NCBI GenBank assembly: GCA_947501555.1
Contig: CANMWG010000001.1
Location: 310,001 to 374,000, forward strand
Direction of reading: 5' to 3'
Source of the DNA: an uncultured Paracoccaceae bacterium
Lineage (GTDB): Bacteria > Pseudomonadota > Alphaproteobacteria > Rhodobacterales > Rhodobacteraceae
DNA length: 64,000 nt
Positions 1 to 9,053 of the stretch are shown here, in pieces. The stretch's first letter is position 1. The number at the start of each line of letters is the position of its first letter. Below the pieces are notes generated by a model, which saw nothing but the letters and a program-made list of their open reading frames with translations, ran no database searches and was not told the origin of the DNA. The position numbers and the translations under genes were made by a program.

Positions 1-1
1 T

Positions 2-145
2 CCTCGGCAGCGCGCGTTGATCCTGCGCGCCGCAGAACTTGCCGTCGCACCAGTTGATGACCACCAAACCGTCGTTGAAATTGCAAAGCCTTTGTCCGAA
101 ATCCTATTAGCACAACAGGCGGAGCTAAAGCTTTCTGGGCGTTGA
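2..145 (+). CDS. C-terminal fragment of an unidentified protein (cut by the window edge)
   Basis: One frame is open from the first bases to a TGA at 143-145 and encodes the last 47 residues of a protein. The peptide is rich in Ala, Leu and Glu, looks helical, and ends in LKLSGR. No motif identifies a family. The frame is not in the ORF track because its start lies outside the window. The 78 bases between its stop and the next start show no obvious terminator. It could be a chance open frame, so confidence is low. Confidence 0.35.
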   Translation, partial: PRQRALILRAAELAVAPVDDHQTVVEIAKPLSEILLAQQAELKLSGR

Positions 146-223
146 GGCGGCTGGGATACACGGCGTGGTCTTGTGTCCGACCTGTTCCGTGTTAACCATT
201 CACATCAGTTGGATAGGTGTGTG

Positions 224-1534
224 ATGCGGTATGTTCTCAGTGGTGCTCTTATTTTTCTCGGCTGTGCTATTGCGGCACAGGAATTGCCGCGCCACCTGAC
301 AGATGCCGACTTCCGCCCCGTCCGCGAAGTTGAAGCCCGCTTGGGCCAGTTGCTGTTTTACGATCCCATCCTGTCAGGTAATCACAACGTATCGTGTGCC
401 ACTTGCCATCATCCTGCCTTTGGCACCAGTGACGGTCTGTCGCTGGGCCTTGGCGATGGCGGTGCGGGTCTTGGCCGTAAACGCGTGGCTGATCCGGACA
501 ATCGGCCCGAACAACGCATCCCAAGAAATGCGCCCGCGCTGTTTAATCTTGGCGCACATGAATTCACTGTGTTGTTTCATGATGGTCGTATCGAGGTGGA
601 CCCCTCCCGCCCCGGCGGTCTGCGCACCCCGTTGGATGCGGATATGGTGACGGGCTTTGCCTCGCTTTTGTCTGCGCAAACGATGTTTCCGGTATTGAGC
701 CCGGATGAAATGGCAGGTCATTACAGCGAAAACGACGTGTCCCAGGCCGTGCGCCGTGGCGTGATTACAGGGCAGGGCGGTGCATGGGATATTATCGCGC
801 GCCGGGTTGCGAATATTCAGGCCTATGCGGATGATTTTGTGGCGGTCTATGATCACATTGATGATCCCGCGCAGATCGGATTTGCCGACATATCAAACGC
901 GATTGCAGCGTTCATGGAATGGGAGTGGCGGTCCGACAATGCCCCCTTTGATGCGGTGTTGCGCGGGGAGGCAACGTTGCCGGAACCCGCGCAGACGGGG
1001 ATGCAGTTGTTTTACGGCAAGGCCGGTTGTGCCGCCTGTCATAGCGGTCCGTTTCTGACAGATCACGATTTTCACGCCATGGGTGCCCCGCAGATCGGCC
1101 CTGGCAAGGCGGCCCGCTTTGAAAGTCATGCCCGGGATGAAGGCCGGTTTCGGGTGACCGGGGACCTTGCCGATACATACGCTTTCCGTACGCCGTCTTT
1201 ACGCAATATTGCTCTGACGGCACCTTATGGTCATGCAGGTGCGCATAGCGACCTGCGCGCCTTTGTCATGGCGCATCTTGACCCGGTCGCGGGCCTGCAG
1301 AGTTACGACCTGGAGCATGCCTTTTTGCCCGATCTGCCTGTTGATGATGAACGCGGGTTCGAAGAATTCGACGCCATTGCAGCGGCGGTAGACGTGTCGC
1401 CCGTGCAGATGACAGAATCCGAAATCAGCGCGTTGCTTGCATTTCTGGATACGCTGACAGATCCCGGCGCGCGCGCAGGCCGGTTGGGTGTGCCTCTTGT
1501 GGTTCCAAGCGGTCTGCCGGTGGAACGCCCTTAG
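224..1534 (+). CDS. Di-haem cytochrome c peroxidase, MauG/CcpA family
   Basis: A periplasmic di-haem c-type enzyme of about 436 residues. From the ATG at 224 the protein begins with a clear signal peptide (MRYVLSGALIFLGCAIAAQ). The track start is a GTG 17 codons upstream that would put charged residues ahead of the signal, so I prefer 224. Two haem-attachment motifs are visible: CATCH near residues 58-62 and CAACH near 269-273, the spacing usual for bacterial di-haem peroxidases. Relatives reduce hydrogen peroxide or oxidise protein or small-molecule substrates; the substrate here is unknown. No mau genes are nearby, so a role in methylamine dehydrogenase maturation is not supported. It converges with the FG-GAP gene and their stop codons overlap. 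A paralogue lies at 13745-15025 on the other strand. Confidence 0.88.
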   Translation: MRYVLSGALIFLGCAIAAQELPRHLTDADFRPVREVEARLGQLLFYDPILSGNHNVSCATCHHPAFGTSDGLSLGLGDGGAGLGRKRVADPDNRPEQRIPRNAPALFNLGAHEFTVLFHDGRIEVDPSRPGGLRTPLDADMVTGFASLLSAQTMFPVLSPDEMAGHYSENDVSQAVRRGVITGQGGAWDIIARRVANIQAYADDFVAVYDHIDDPAQIGFADISNAIAAFMEWEWRSDNAPFDAVLRGEATLPEPAQTGMQLFYGKAGCAACHSGPFLTDHDFHAMGAPQIGPGKAARFESHARDEGRFRVTGDLADTYAFRTPSLRNIALTAPYGHAGAHSDLRAFVMAHLDPVAGLQSYDLEHAFLPDLPVDDERGFEEFDAIAAAVDVSPVQMTESEISALLAFLDTLTDPGARAGRLGVPLVVPSGLPVERP

Positions 1535-3006
1535 CGGGAAAATGTCAGGGCCGTGTTCGGCATGCCCTGGTACATGTCCTCGGCCCCGTCAGGCCATCGG
1601 ATATGAATGGCAGCGCTGGGCGCATTCCCGATGCCGAAATGAAGCGGAAGGGCTTCGCCCCCTGCATGTCCGCCGCCCACGGTGATCTGTTGCATTTGCG
1701 TGAAGCCGCCCGCGTTGACGGTGACTTGCGCCCCGACTGCATTGCGGTTCCCACCTTGTTGCTGCAAAGTGATGGTCAGCCAGTCACCGGTGTCTTCGGT
1801 GATATTGCGATAAAGCTCCATCGGCGCGCGCCGGTTCACCACCACCAGATCCAGCCGCCCGTCATTGTCGAAATCTGCAAGCGCTGCGCCACGGGATCGG
1901 TCTGTTGTGGCGATGCCAGCTGTTGCGGCCTTTTCGGTGAAGGTCCCATCTGCGTTTTGTATCAACAGGTTATTGGGGTCTTGCATCGCAAGACCGGGCA
2001 TTTGGTCGACATTGCCCTTGGCGATGAAAAGATCAGGTCGCCCGTCATTGTCCACATCGCCGAACTCTGCGTGCCAGCCCGTTGAGGGCCGCCCGTCATC
2101 GCCGGTATGCGGACGCTGCGCGTAGGTGCCGATGGTAAAGGGGGCGGCCTGATAGGTGCCGTCTGTGTTGGCGATCTGCAAAAGTTGATCACCCATGGAG
2201 GTCAGCATCACCTCATCCAGCCCATCGCCGGTCAGGTCCCGGCTGGCGATGCCCATCCCCCAGAGCGATGTGTTTTGCCAGCCGTCTTCGGGGCCAAGAA
2301 AGCGTTGGTCAGGGATGTCCCACATTTGTTCATATCCGTCACGGACGTAGTAGTGCCGGTCGTTCGATATACGAAGGGTTGGGCGTTCACGCGCGTCGCG
2401 GGTGGCCAACATGGAGAGTGGGCAGAAGCCTGGGGTCAACGACCTTTTTTGATACTCTCCCGCAATGGGGCGGAGCAGATAATTGTCGTCGCAGGCCTCA
2501 AAAGGGCCATCGGGATCATTCCGGTCAACATAGTTGCCGACCGCCATGACCGGCTGGCCGTCGGTGTCCCACCATGCTGTGAATGCTGTGGTCCAATCGT
2601 CGCTCGTTGGGATGAACCACCCTTCGGTTGTATCAGTAAAACGGCAATTGCCGTCGCCACGCAGTACTTTGTTTGGACCGACGCGCATCACAAACAGATC
2701 CATCAGGCCATCGCCATCAATATCAAGCGGGTAGGCGCCCGTGACGCCTGTGATTTCTTGAATGGGGTGTTGGCTGAAACGGAAATCGCCTTCGTTCCAG
2801 AACAGCGCCGCCGGGTTTTCGCCCCCTGCCGCAAAAATGTCGGGCAGGCCGTCGCTGTTGCAATCAAAGACCGCCACACCGCCGCCCACAAAATGTTCCC
2901 AGCCGCCGTCGTAGATGTGCGGTGGTAGGCCATTGGAGCGGTTTTGAAAGGTGGGCTCGGCGCTGGCGCTACTCGCCAACATCATCAAAAGGCCTGTGCG
3001 CATCAT
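1531..3006 (-). CDS. Secreted FG-GAP/VCBS repeat protein with C-terminal ASPIC/UnbV domain (CRTAC1 family)
   Basis: An exported beta-propeller-type protein of about 491 residues. The start at 3006 (second ATG at 3003) gives a signal peptide, MMRTGLLMMLASSASA. At least five calcium-binding repeats of the DxDxDGxxD type follow, for example DCNSDGLPD, DIDGDGLMD, DVDNDGRPD and DFDNDGRLD. The last ~90 residues resemble the ASPIC/UnbV domain (GAQVTVNAGG, then HFGIGNA and IRWPDG). The molecular function of the family is not established. The start overlaps the stop of the ROK regulator in an ATGATGA arrangement, so the two are probably translationally coupled and transcribed together. The track start at 3090 adds 28 residues that do not resemble a signal peptide. 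Confidence 0.83.
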   Translation of the reverse strand: MMRTGLLMMLASSASAEPTFQNRSNGLPPHIYDGGWEHFVGGGVAVFDCNSDGLPDIFAAGGENPAALFWNEGDFRFSQHPIQEITGVTGAYPLDIDGDGLMDLFVMRVGPNKVLRGDGNCRFTDTTEGWFIPTSDDWTTAFTAWWDTDGQPVMAVGNYVDRNDPDGPFEACDDNYLLRPIAGEYQKRSLTPGFCPLSMLATRDARERPTLRISNDRHYYVRDGYEQMWDIPDQRFLGPEDGWQNTSLWGMGIASRDLTGDGLDEVMLTSMGDQLLQIANTDGTYQAAPFTIGTYAQRPHTGDDGRPSTGWHAEFGDVDNDGRPDLFIAKGNVDQMPGLAMQDPNNLLIQNADGTFTEKAATAGIATTDRSRGAALADFDNDGRLDLVVVNRRAPMELYRNITEDTGDWLTITLQQQGGNRNAVGAQVTVNAGGFTQMQQITVGGGHAGGEALPLHFGIGNAPSAAIHIRWPDGAEDMYQGMPNTALTFSR

Positions 3007-4268
3007 GTGTAGATATCGCCCAAAGCACTGTCGGTCACTGCAGCAAGAGCGAGCGCTGTTGCCCCTCGTGCCCAGACCAGATCGCCCCATGTGTGGGTTT
3101 CGATCCGGCAGGGGCTGCGCCCGTGGTGCAGTGTGAGTTTCTGCATTTCTGCCAGCACCTCTTCGGCATAAAGATAGTCATACTGCATGCGCGCACCCGA
3201 GAGGATAATCAGTTCGGGATCAAAGAGTTGCACGACATTGGAGAGCCCTACCGACAAATACCGCCCGGCGCGCTGAAAGATCGTGCGCGCGGCATCATTC
3301 CCGGATTTGGCTTGGGCAAACAACGCATCAAGCATTGCATTTGGACTTTGCAGGTTGCGCGGATTGCGGTGCAGGGCGGTGGCGGCTTCCCGGGCGAGGG
3401 CGTAGTCGGCGAGGTAGGCCTCAAGGCAGCCACGCTGCCCGCAACGGCAGAGCGCCCCGTCCAGATGCACCTTGGTGTGTCCCAATTCCAGGCCCATCCC
3501 GCGCGAGCCGCGAAAGAGCCTGTTTTCCAGCACCATCCCCATCCCGACGCCGTTTTCAATTGTCACCACGGCAAAGTCGGACATGGACCGGCCCGCGCCA
3601 AACCAAAGCTCGGCCAAGGTCAATACATTGGCATCGTTGTCCACATGAAGCGGCACGCCGAACCGCGCCAGAAATGCCGCGGCGAGGTCGGCGTCCTGGT
3701 CGCTGAGCAGAGGTGACCAAGGAACAGTACCGGTTTCATGGTCCACAATGCCTGACATACCAATTGCGACCGCAGAAATATCTGCCAATGACTTGCCCGC
3801 GGCCTTCAACACAAGATCCATTAACGCATCGACTTCTTCGAGAAGCTCATCAAGGGATTTGCGATTTGGCGGCGTGGGTAGGGTGGCATCGGCCAGCATC
3901 TGCCCTGCAAAATCGGTTAAAACGGCGGAGTGATTTTCATCAGACAGTTTGATTCCGATAACGTGCCGGGCCTCTGGGACTACCTCAAGCGCGACTGGTG
4001 GTCTTCCACGGCCCGATTCGCGCGGCAGCCCTTCAACCTCGCGCAACAACCCTGCGCTAATCAAATCTGCACTGAGTGTTGTGGCGGATCCTGCGCTGAT
4101 TTCCAATGCGCGGGTCACATCCGTGCGGGCCGCACGTCCTGCTGCGCGGACATGTTCAAATATTTGCCGCCGCAGGGGTTTTTTATCTGCAGCACTGATC
4201 GGCAATAGGGGTCCGCAGCCTGCAGGGACATCAGATTCATTGGGATCAGGAGCAATGACGTCATACAT
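3003..4268 (-). CDS. xylR: ROK-family transcriptional regulator, probable xylose-operon repressor (XylR type)
   Basis: A 421-residue ROK (repressor/ORF/kinase) protein. Residues ~30-90 form a winged helix-turn-helix (LRRQIFEHVRAAG, then ISAGSATTLSADLISAGLL). Residues ~100-400 form the sugar-kinase-like domain with the ROK zinc-site motif CRCGQRGCLEAY. It is divergently transcribed from xylFHGBA with a 211-bp gap, the classic layout for a repressor released by xylose. A short inverted repeat, TTTAC-N4-GTAAA at 4287-4300 just upstream of its own start, is a candidate operator. Ligand specificity is inferred from context only. Confidence 0.83.
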   Translation of the reverse strand: MYDVIAPDPNESDVPAGCGPLLPISAADKKPLRRQIFEHVRAAGRAARTDVTRALEISAGSATTLSADLISAGLLREVEGLPRESGRGRPPVALEVVPEARHVIGIKLSDENHSAVLTDFAGQMLADATLPTPPNRKSLDELLEEVDALMDLVLKAAGKSLADISAVAIGMSGIVDHETGTVPWSPLLSDQDADLAAAFLARFGVPLHVDNDANVLTLAELWFGAGRSMSDFAVVTIENGVGMGMVLENRLFRGSRGMGLELGHTKVHLDGALCRCGQRGCLEAYLADYALAREAATALHRNPRNLQSPNAMLDALFAQAKSGNDAARTIFQRAGRYLSVGLSNVVQLFDPELIILSGARMQYDYLYAEEVLAEMQKLTLHHGRSPCRIETHTWGDLVWARGATALALAAVTDSALGDIYT

Positions 4269-4479
4269 AGTTTGCGACTTGAATTATTTACGCGTGTAAA
4301 GTTCGATTGAGAGTGGGTGTTATTGAGGATTGCACAAAAATTGAACGCCTTAAAAGCAAAATCGACAATTTTCCGGTAATTTTTATTTTGACAACTGAAA
4401 TTAATTGGGCATTTTGATGGACGTGGGGTCAACAACCCTGCGGCCCCCCTTGCATGGGGGTATTTTCTGGGAGGAACAC
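4269..4479. promoter_or_regulatory. Divergent control region between the ROK repressor and xylF
   Basis: This 211-bp AT-richer spacer holds the promoters for both directions. I see an inverted repeat TTTAC-GCGT-GTAAA at 4287-4300, close to the regulator start. A looser AAAATTG...CAATTTT repeat spans 4337-4372. A TTGACA -35-like box sits at 4388-4393, with only a weak AT-rich -10 candidate about 17 bases on. A GC-rich dyad, CCCCC-TTGCAT-GGGGG at 4445-4460, would lie in the xylF leader. The xylF ribosome site GGGAGGA is at 4470-4476. Which repeat the repressor binds cannot be decided by eye. Confidence 0.5.
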
Positions 4480-5508
4480 ATGCATAAATCTATTATCGCG
4501 GCAGCCATTGCTGTCGCCGGCTTCAACACAGCTGCATTTGCTGATGGTCATGGTGTCACGGTTGGCGTCAGCTGGTCTGATTTTCAGGAGGAGCGCTGGA
4601 AGACAGATGAAGCGGCCATGTTGGGTGCATTGGAAGCTGCAGGCGCTGAATATCTGTCTGCTGACGCGCAATCATCTGCCACCAAGCAGCTCGCTGACGT
4701 CGAAAGCCTGATCACACAAGGCGTTGATGCGCTGATCATTCTGGCCCAAGACGGCGCGTCCATCGGTCCGGCACTTGATGCGGCCGAAGCTGCGGGCATT
4801 CCTGTCATCGGTTATGACCGCCTGATCGAAGACCCGCGCGCCTTTTACCTGACGTTCGACAATGTCGAAGTGGGCCGTTTGCAGGCCGCAGCCGTGTTTG
4901 ACGTACAGCCTGAAGGCAACTACGTCATGATCAAAGGCTCACCAACGGACCCGAACTCTGACTTCCTGCGGGGCGGTCAGCAAGAGGTTCTACAAGCAGC
5001 GATCGACAGCGGTGCGGTTAAGATCGTGGGTGAGGCCTATACTGATGGCTGGCAACCATCCAATGCGCAGCGCAATATGGAGCAGATCCTGACGCAGACC
5101 AACAACGAAGTTGACGCGGTCGTGGCGTCAAATGACGGCACCGCTGGTGGTGTTGTGGCCGCGCTGGCGTCGCAGGGGATGGACGGTATTCCGGTGTCCG
5201 GTCAGGACGGTGACCATGCTGCGCTGAACCGTGTAGCACTTGGGACGCAGACGGTATCGGTTTGGAAAGACAGCCGCGAATTGGGCCGGAGTGCAGGTGA
5301 GATCGCCGTCGCATTGGCCGGTGGCGCGGCCCTTGGTGATATCGCAGGATCAGCGACATTCACATCGCCCGGCGGTGTAGATGTGACGTCGATGTTGCTG
5401 GCGCCGCAGCCGATTACGCAGGACAACCTGAATCTGGTATTAGAGGCCGGTTGGATCGAAAAAGACGTTCTGTGCCAAGGCGTTTCGGGCCTGGCTGTCT
5501 GCGAGTAA
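4480..5508 (+). CDS. xylF: D-xylose ABC transporter, periplasmic substrate-binding protein
   Basis: A periplasmic-binding protein (type 1 fold, ribose/xylose family) of 342 residues that delivers D-xylose to the XylH/XylG importer. I set the start at the ATG at 4480: it follows a strong GGGAGGA site and begins a signal peptide (MHKSIIAAAIAVAGFNTAAFA). The track start 25 codons upstream has neither. Typical family segments include VDALIILAQDG, IPVIGYDRLI and VVASNDGTAGG. It is the first gene of the operon, and a hairpin after it probably helps keep its mRNA level above that of the permease genes. Confidence 0.92.
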   Translation: MHKSIIAAAIAVAGFNTAAFADGHGVTVGVSWSDFQEERWKTDEAAMLGALEAAGAEYLSADAQSSATKQLADVESLITQGVDALIILAQDGASIGPALDAAEAAGIPVIGYDRLIEDPRAFYLTFDNVEVGRLQAAAVFDVQPEGNYVMIKGSPTDPNSDFLRGGQQEVLQAAIDSGAVKIVGEAYTDGWQPSNAQRNMEQILTQTNNEVDAVVASNDGTAGGVVAALASQGMDGIPVSGQDGDHAALNRVALGTQTVSVWKDSRELGRSAGEIAVALAGGAALGDIAGSATFTSPGGVDVTSMLLAPQPITQDNLNLVLEAGWIEKDVLCQGVSGLAVCE

Positions 5509-5528
5509 GTCACGCGTTACCCAACTCC

Positions 5529-5554
5529 GTCCCATCCGCAGTCGCGGGTGGGAC
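5529..5554 (+). promoter_or_regulatory. Intercistronic hairpin after xylF
   Basis: GTCCCATCC and GGGTGGGAC form a 9-bp stem (one G-U pair) around an 8-base loop, 20 bases after the xylF stop. No T-run follows, so it is more likely an mRNA-stabilising or attenuating hairpin than a full terminator. Such structures are common after the binding-protein gene of ABC operons. Confidence 0.6.
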
Positions 5555-5599
5555 GCAAGAATGAGCAGCCCTGCCAAAAGGGTTGAGGGAGGGAACCTA

Positions 5600-6865
5600 A
5601 TGTCCAACGGGCTTGGGAAATTTATCAAAACATTGCAACTCGACACGCGCTTACTGGGCATGATCGGTGCGTTTATTGTGATCTCGGTCGCGTTTCATGT
5701 GGCAACGGGCGGCACGTTTCTGACGCCGCGCAACTTGTTCACGTTGACCTTGCAGACCGCATCAGTCGCGGTGATGGCTGCGGGCATGGTGTTTGTCATT
5801 GTCACCCGGAATATTGATCTGTCTATCGGGTCGCTTTTGGGCGTTGTCGGCATGTTGATGGGTGTCATACAGGTGAAAATCCTTCCGGAGATGCTTGGCT
5901 TTGGACATCCGGCAATCTGGATAATCACGTTGGTTGTGGGCATTTTTCTGGGTGCCGCCATTGGCGCCTTTCAAGGCTGGTTAATTGGCTATCTGGTGAT
6001 CCCGTCCTTCATTGTCACGCTCGGCGGCTTGCTGATTTGGCGCGGTGCGGCTTGGTGGGTGTCAAAGGGCACCACGATTTCCCCGCTTGATCCGAATTTT
6101 GTGATGTTGGGCGGGGCGAGCGGTACGATTGGTGTGACCGCAAGCTGGATGTTGGCCATGGTCGGGTCCGCGCTGACAATCTGGTTTCTGGTCAGCAGTC
6201 GCCGCAAGCACATCGCGCATGACTTCGCCGTCAAGCCTGTCTGGGCTGAATATGCGCTCGGCGCGATCCTTGTCGGAGCGATCTGCGGAATTACCGCGAT
6301 TATGAACGCGTATATGGTTCCAACCCGTCTGTTGGAACGCCGCTTTGCGGCCGATGGGTTGGAAATGCCTGAAGGCTATACCGAGGCCTACGGTTTCCCG
6401 ATCTCAGTCTTGATCGTTCTTGCCGTGGCCATTGCGATGACAATCATTGCCAAGAAGACCCGCTTTGGCCGTTACGTCTTTGCGATGGGCGGCAATCCGG
6501 ATGCGGCTGAACTGTCCGGGATTAATACGCGCATGCTGACCGTGAAAGTATTTGCGCTGATGGGTGCACTGACGGCCATCGCTGCCGTGATTGCTTCGGC
6601 CCGTCTCGGGTCTGCCGGATCGTCACTTGGTGAATTGGACGAACTGCGCGTGATTGCCGCTGCCGTTATCGGTGGCACGGCGCTAGCGGGCGGTGTTGGG
6701 ACGATCTACGGCGCGATCCTAGGGGCCCTGATCATGCAGGCGTTGGTATCCGGCATGGGCATGGTGGGGGTCGATTCACCATTGCAGAACATGATCGTAG
6801 GGGGCGTGCTGATCCTTGCCGTCTGGATCGACATTATCTATCGCCGCAAAACAGGAGACGCATGA
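5600..6865 (+). CDS. xylH: D-xylose ABC transporter, permease
   Basis: An inner-membrane permease of the ribose/xylose (BPD_transp_2) family, 421 residues from the ATG at 5600. That ATG follows GAGGGAGGG, whereas the track start 13 codons earlier lies in the leader. About ten hydrophobic segments are visible, with family landmarks NIDLSIGSLLGVVGM in the first half and GGNPDAAELSGIN plus ALAGGVGTIYGAILGALIM near the end. The length fits XylH rather than the shorter RbsC. It overlaps xylG by an ATGA junction. Confidence 0.92.
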   Translation: MSNGLGKFIKTLQLDTRLLGMIGAFIVISVAFHVATGGTFLTPRNLFTLTLQTASVAVMAAGMVFVIVTRNIDLSIGSLLGVVGMLMGVIQVKILPEMLGFGHPAIWIITLVVGIFLGAAIGAFQGWLIGYLVIPSFIVTLGGLLIWRGAAWWVSKGTTISPLDPNFVMLGGASGTIGVTASWMLAMVGSALTIWFLVSSRRKHIAHDFAVKPVWAEYALGAILVGAICGITAIMNAYMVPTRLLERRFAADGLEMPEGYTEAYGFPISVLIVLAVAIAMTIIAKKTRFGRYVFAMGGNPDAAELSGINTRMLTVKVFALMGALTAIAAVIASARLGSAGSSLGELDELRVIAAAVIGGTALAGGVGTIYGAILGALIMQALVSGMGMVGVDSPLQNMIVGGVLILAVWIDIIYRRKTGDA

Positions 6866-7614
6866 TGACCACGCCTTTGCTTGAAATGCGCAATATCTCG
6901 ATTCATTTTGGCGGAATCAAAGCGGTTGATGATGTCTCAATCGATGTGATGCCGGGCGAGGTGGTGGGCCTGTTGGGCCATAACGGGGCTGGGAAATCGA
7001 CCTTGATCAAGATCTTGTCCGGGGCCTACAAAAAAGACGCCGGTGAGATTTTCGTGGATGGTCAAAAGGTTGAGATTAACAGTCCCATCGATGCCCGCAC
7101 CCATAACATCGAGACGATATATCAGACCCTTGCCTTGTCCGATAATCTGGACGCCGCATCCAACCTGTTTTTGGGGCGTGAGATCACGACGAAGTTTGGG
7201 TTGGTCGATGACACTGCGATGGAGGCGGAAAGCCGCAAGATCATGGCTCGGTTGAACCCGAATTTTCAGCGGTTCTCGGAGCCTGTCCGGTCGCTTTCCG
7301 GCGGGCAGCGCCAATCGGTGGCAATTGCCCGCGCAGTCTATTTCAACGCCCGCATATTGATCATGGATGAACCAACCGCAGCGCTGGGCGTACATGAAAC
7401 CGCGATGGTTGCTGATCTGATCAAAGAACTGAAAGCCCAAGGGCTGGGCATTTTCCTGATCAGCCATGACACCCGCGAGATGATGGACCTTTGCGACCGT
7501 GTGTCCGTCATGAAGAACGGCCAGCTGATCGGAACCGAACGGGTTGAGGACGTGACCGAGGACGATATTCTGTCGATGATCATTATGGGTAAGAATCCTA
7601 AAAAGGCGGCTTAA
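6862..7614 (+). CDS. xylG: Sugar ABC transporter, single-domain ATP-binding protein
   Basis: The ATPase of the xylose importer, 250 residues. Walker A GHNGAGKS is at 39-46, the signature LSGGQ at 145-149 and Walker B ILIMDE at 165-170, with a His in the H-loop (LISHD). Enterobacterial XylG has two fused ABC domains (~510 residues), whereas this protein has one, like the FrcA-type proteins of alphaproteobacteria. It must therefore act as a homodimer. Two ATGs, at 6862 and 6865, are both possible starts; the first overlaps the xylH stop. The stop overlaps the xylB start (TAATG). Confidence 0.9.
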   Translation: MMTTPLLEMRNISIHFGGIKAVDDVSIDVMPGEVVGLLGHNGAGKSTLIKILSGAYKKDAGEIFVDGQKVEINSPIDARTHNIETIYQTLALSDNLDAASNLFLGREITTKFGLVDDTAMEAESRKIMARLNPNFQRFSEPVRSLSGGQRQSVAIARAVYFNARILIMDEPTAALGVHETAMVADLIKELKAQGLGIFLISHDTREMMDLCDRVSVMKNGQLIGTERVEDVTEDDILSMIIMGKNPKKAA

Positions 7615-9053
7615 TGTATATCGGACTTGATTTGGGGACGTCCGGCCTCAAGGCTGTTTTGATTGACGATCAACAAGCGATTTTGGCTGAGGCAACGACC
7701 CCATTAGAGGCCGTGCGCCCCGCGCTCGGCTGGTCAGAGCAGGCGCCGGCGACGTGGTTGGACGCAGCGGATGCAGTGATCCGCGACTTGGGCGCAAAGG
7801 TGTCTTTGGGGGCTGTGCGCGGCATTGGCCTGTCGGGTCAGATGCATGGCGCGACTTTGCTGGATGCCGATGACGAAGTCTTGCGCCCGTGTATTTTGTG
7901 GAATGACACAAGGTCTGCGCTTGAGGCGGCCGAGCTGGACGCCGATCCGCGCTTTCGCGCGTTAACGGGCAATATCGTGTTTCCGGGGTTCACTGCGCCC
8001 AAGCTTGTCTGGGTGGCCCGCCATGAACCACATATCTTTGCACGTGTGGCCCGTGTGTTGTTGCCGAAGGACTACCTGCGCCTGTGGCTGACTGGCGAGG
8101 CCGTGGCAGAGATGTCTGATGCGGCGGGCACAAGCTGGCTGGACGTGGGCGCGCGTGATTGGTCGGATGACCTGCTGGCGGCGTCGGGCATGACCCGCGC
8201 GCAGATGCCACGATTGGTGGAAGGGTCTGAGGTTTCAGGCACGATCCGGGATGAACTGGCCAGTCGCTGGGGCTTGCCCAAGGGTGTCGTTGTTGCAGGC
8301 GGTGGTGGCGATAATGCTGCCAGTGCGGTTGGCGTTGGCGTTGTAAAGGCTGGCGATGCATTTGTATCGCTGGGCACATCTGGCGTGTTATTTGCCGCCA
8401 GCAATGCCTATCAACCTGATCCCGCGACGGCTGTACATACGTTTTGCCACGCTTTGCCTCAGACCTGGCACCAGATGGGTGTGATTTTGGCGGCGGCGGA
8501 TGCTTTGAATTGGTTTGCCGGGGTTGCCGGGCAGTCCTCGGCCACCCTGACGGGTGTTCTCGGGCCGTTGCAAGCACCGGGCCGGGCGTTGTTTTTGCCC
8601 TATCTGGGCGGCGAGCGCACCCCGCATAATGATGCGGATGTGCGTGGCGCATTCCTGCATTTAGATCATGGATCGGACACAGCGGCGATGACCCGCGCGG
8701 TGCTGGAAGGTGTGACCCATGCGATCCGCGATAATTTTGATGCCCTGACCAGTACCGGCACCCGGATCAATCGTTTGATTGCTGTCGGTGGTGGGTCGAA
8801 ATCGGATTACTGGGTGCAGGCGATTGCCACATCGCTTGATATGCCGATTGAACTGCCTGTGGCCGGTGACTTTGGCGGCGCGTTCGGGGCGGCGCGCCTG
8901 GGGATGATGGCCGCGACCGGGGCGGGGATCGAGATCGCAACGCCGCCCAAAATCGCCCGCACGATTGATCCTGAGACACGACTAACAGCCGCGTTTGCAC
9001 AAGCGCATACACGCTACCGCGCCAGCTATGCGGCGTTGAAAGGACTAAAATGA
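7614..9053 (+). CDS. xylB: Xylulokinase
   Basis: FGGY-family sugar kinase (479 residues) that phosphorylates D-xylulose to xylulose 5-phosphate. The N-terminus has the phosphate loop [25 protein letters not shown] near residue 80 is characteristic of XylB, and [13 protein letters not shown] near 390 is the C-terminal ATP-site motif. The start overlaps the xylG stop and the end overlaps the xylA start (ATGA), so translation of the three is coupled. Length is normal for the family. Confidence 0.93.
   Translation: MYIGLDLGTSGLKAVLIDDQQAILAEATTPLEAVRPALGWSEQAPATWLDAADAVIRDLGAKVSLGAVRGIGLSGQMHGATLLDADDEVLRPCILWNDTRSALEAAELDADPRFRALTGNIVFPGFTAPKLVWVARHEPHIFARVARVLLPKDYLRLWLTGEAVAEMSDAAGTSWLDVGARDWSDDLLAASGMTRAQMPRLVEGSEVSGTIRDELASRWGLPKGVVVAGGGGDNAASAVGVGVVKAGDAFVSLGTSGVLFAASNAYQPDPATAVHTFCHALPQTWHQMGVILAAADALNWFAGVAGQSSATLTGVLGPLQAPGRALFLPYLGGERTPHNDADVRGAFLHLDHGSDTAAMTRAVLEGVTHAIRDNFDALTSTGTRINRLIAVGGGSKSDYWVQAIATSLDMPIELPVAGDFGGAFGAARLGMMAATGAGIEIATPPKIARTIDPETRLTAAFAQAHTRYRASYAALKGLK

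Noticed and set aside
224-1534. MauG for methylamine dehydrogenase maturation
   Set aside because: There are no mauA or mauB genes in the window; methylamine is handled by GmaS and MgsABC instead, so the resemblance reflects only the broader di-haem family.
2107-3716. Plus-strand ORFs of 273 and 264 residues
   Set aside because: They lie antisense to the FG-GAP and ROK genes, whose motifs are unmistakable, and show no family features of their own.
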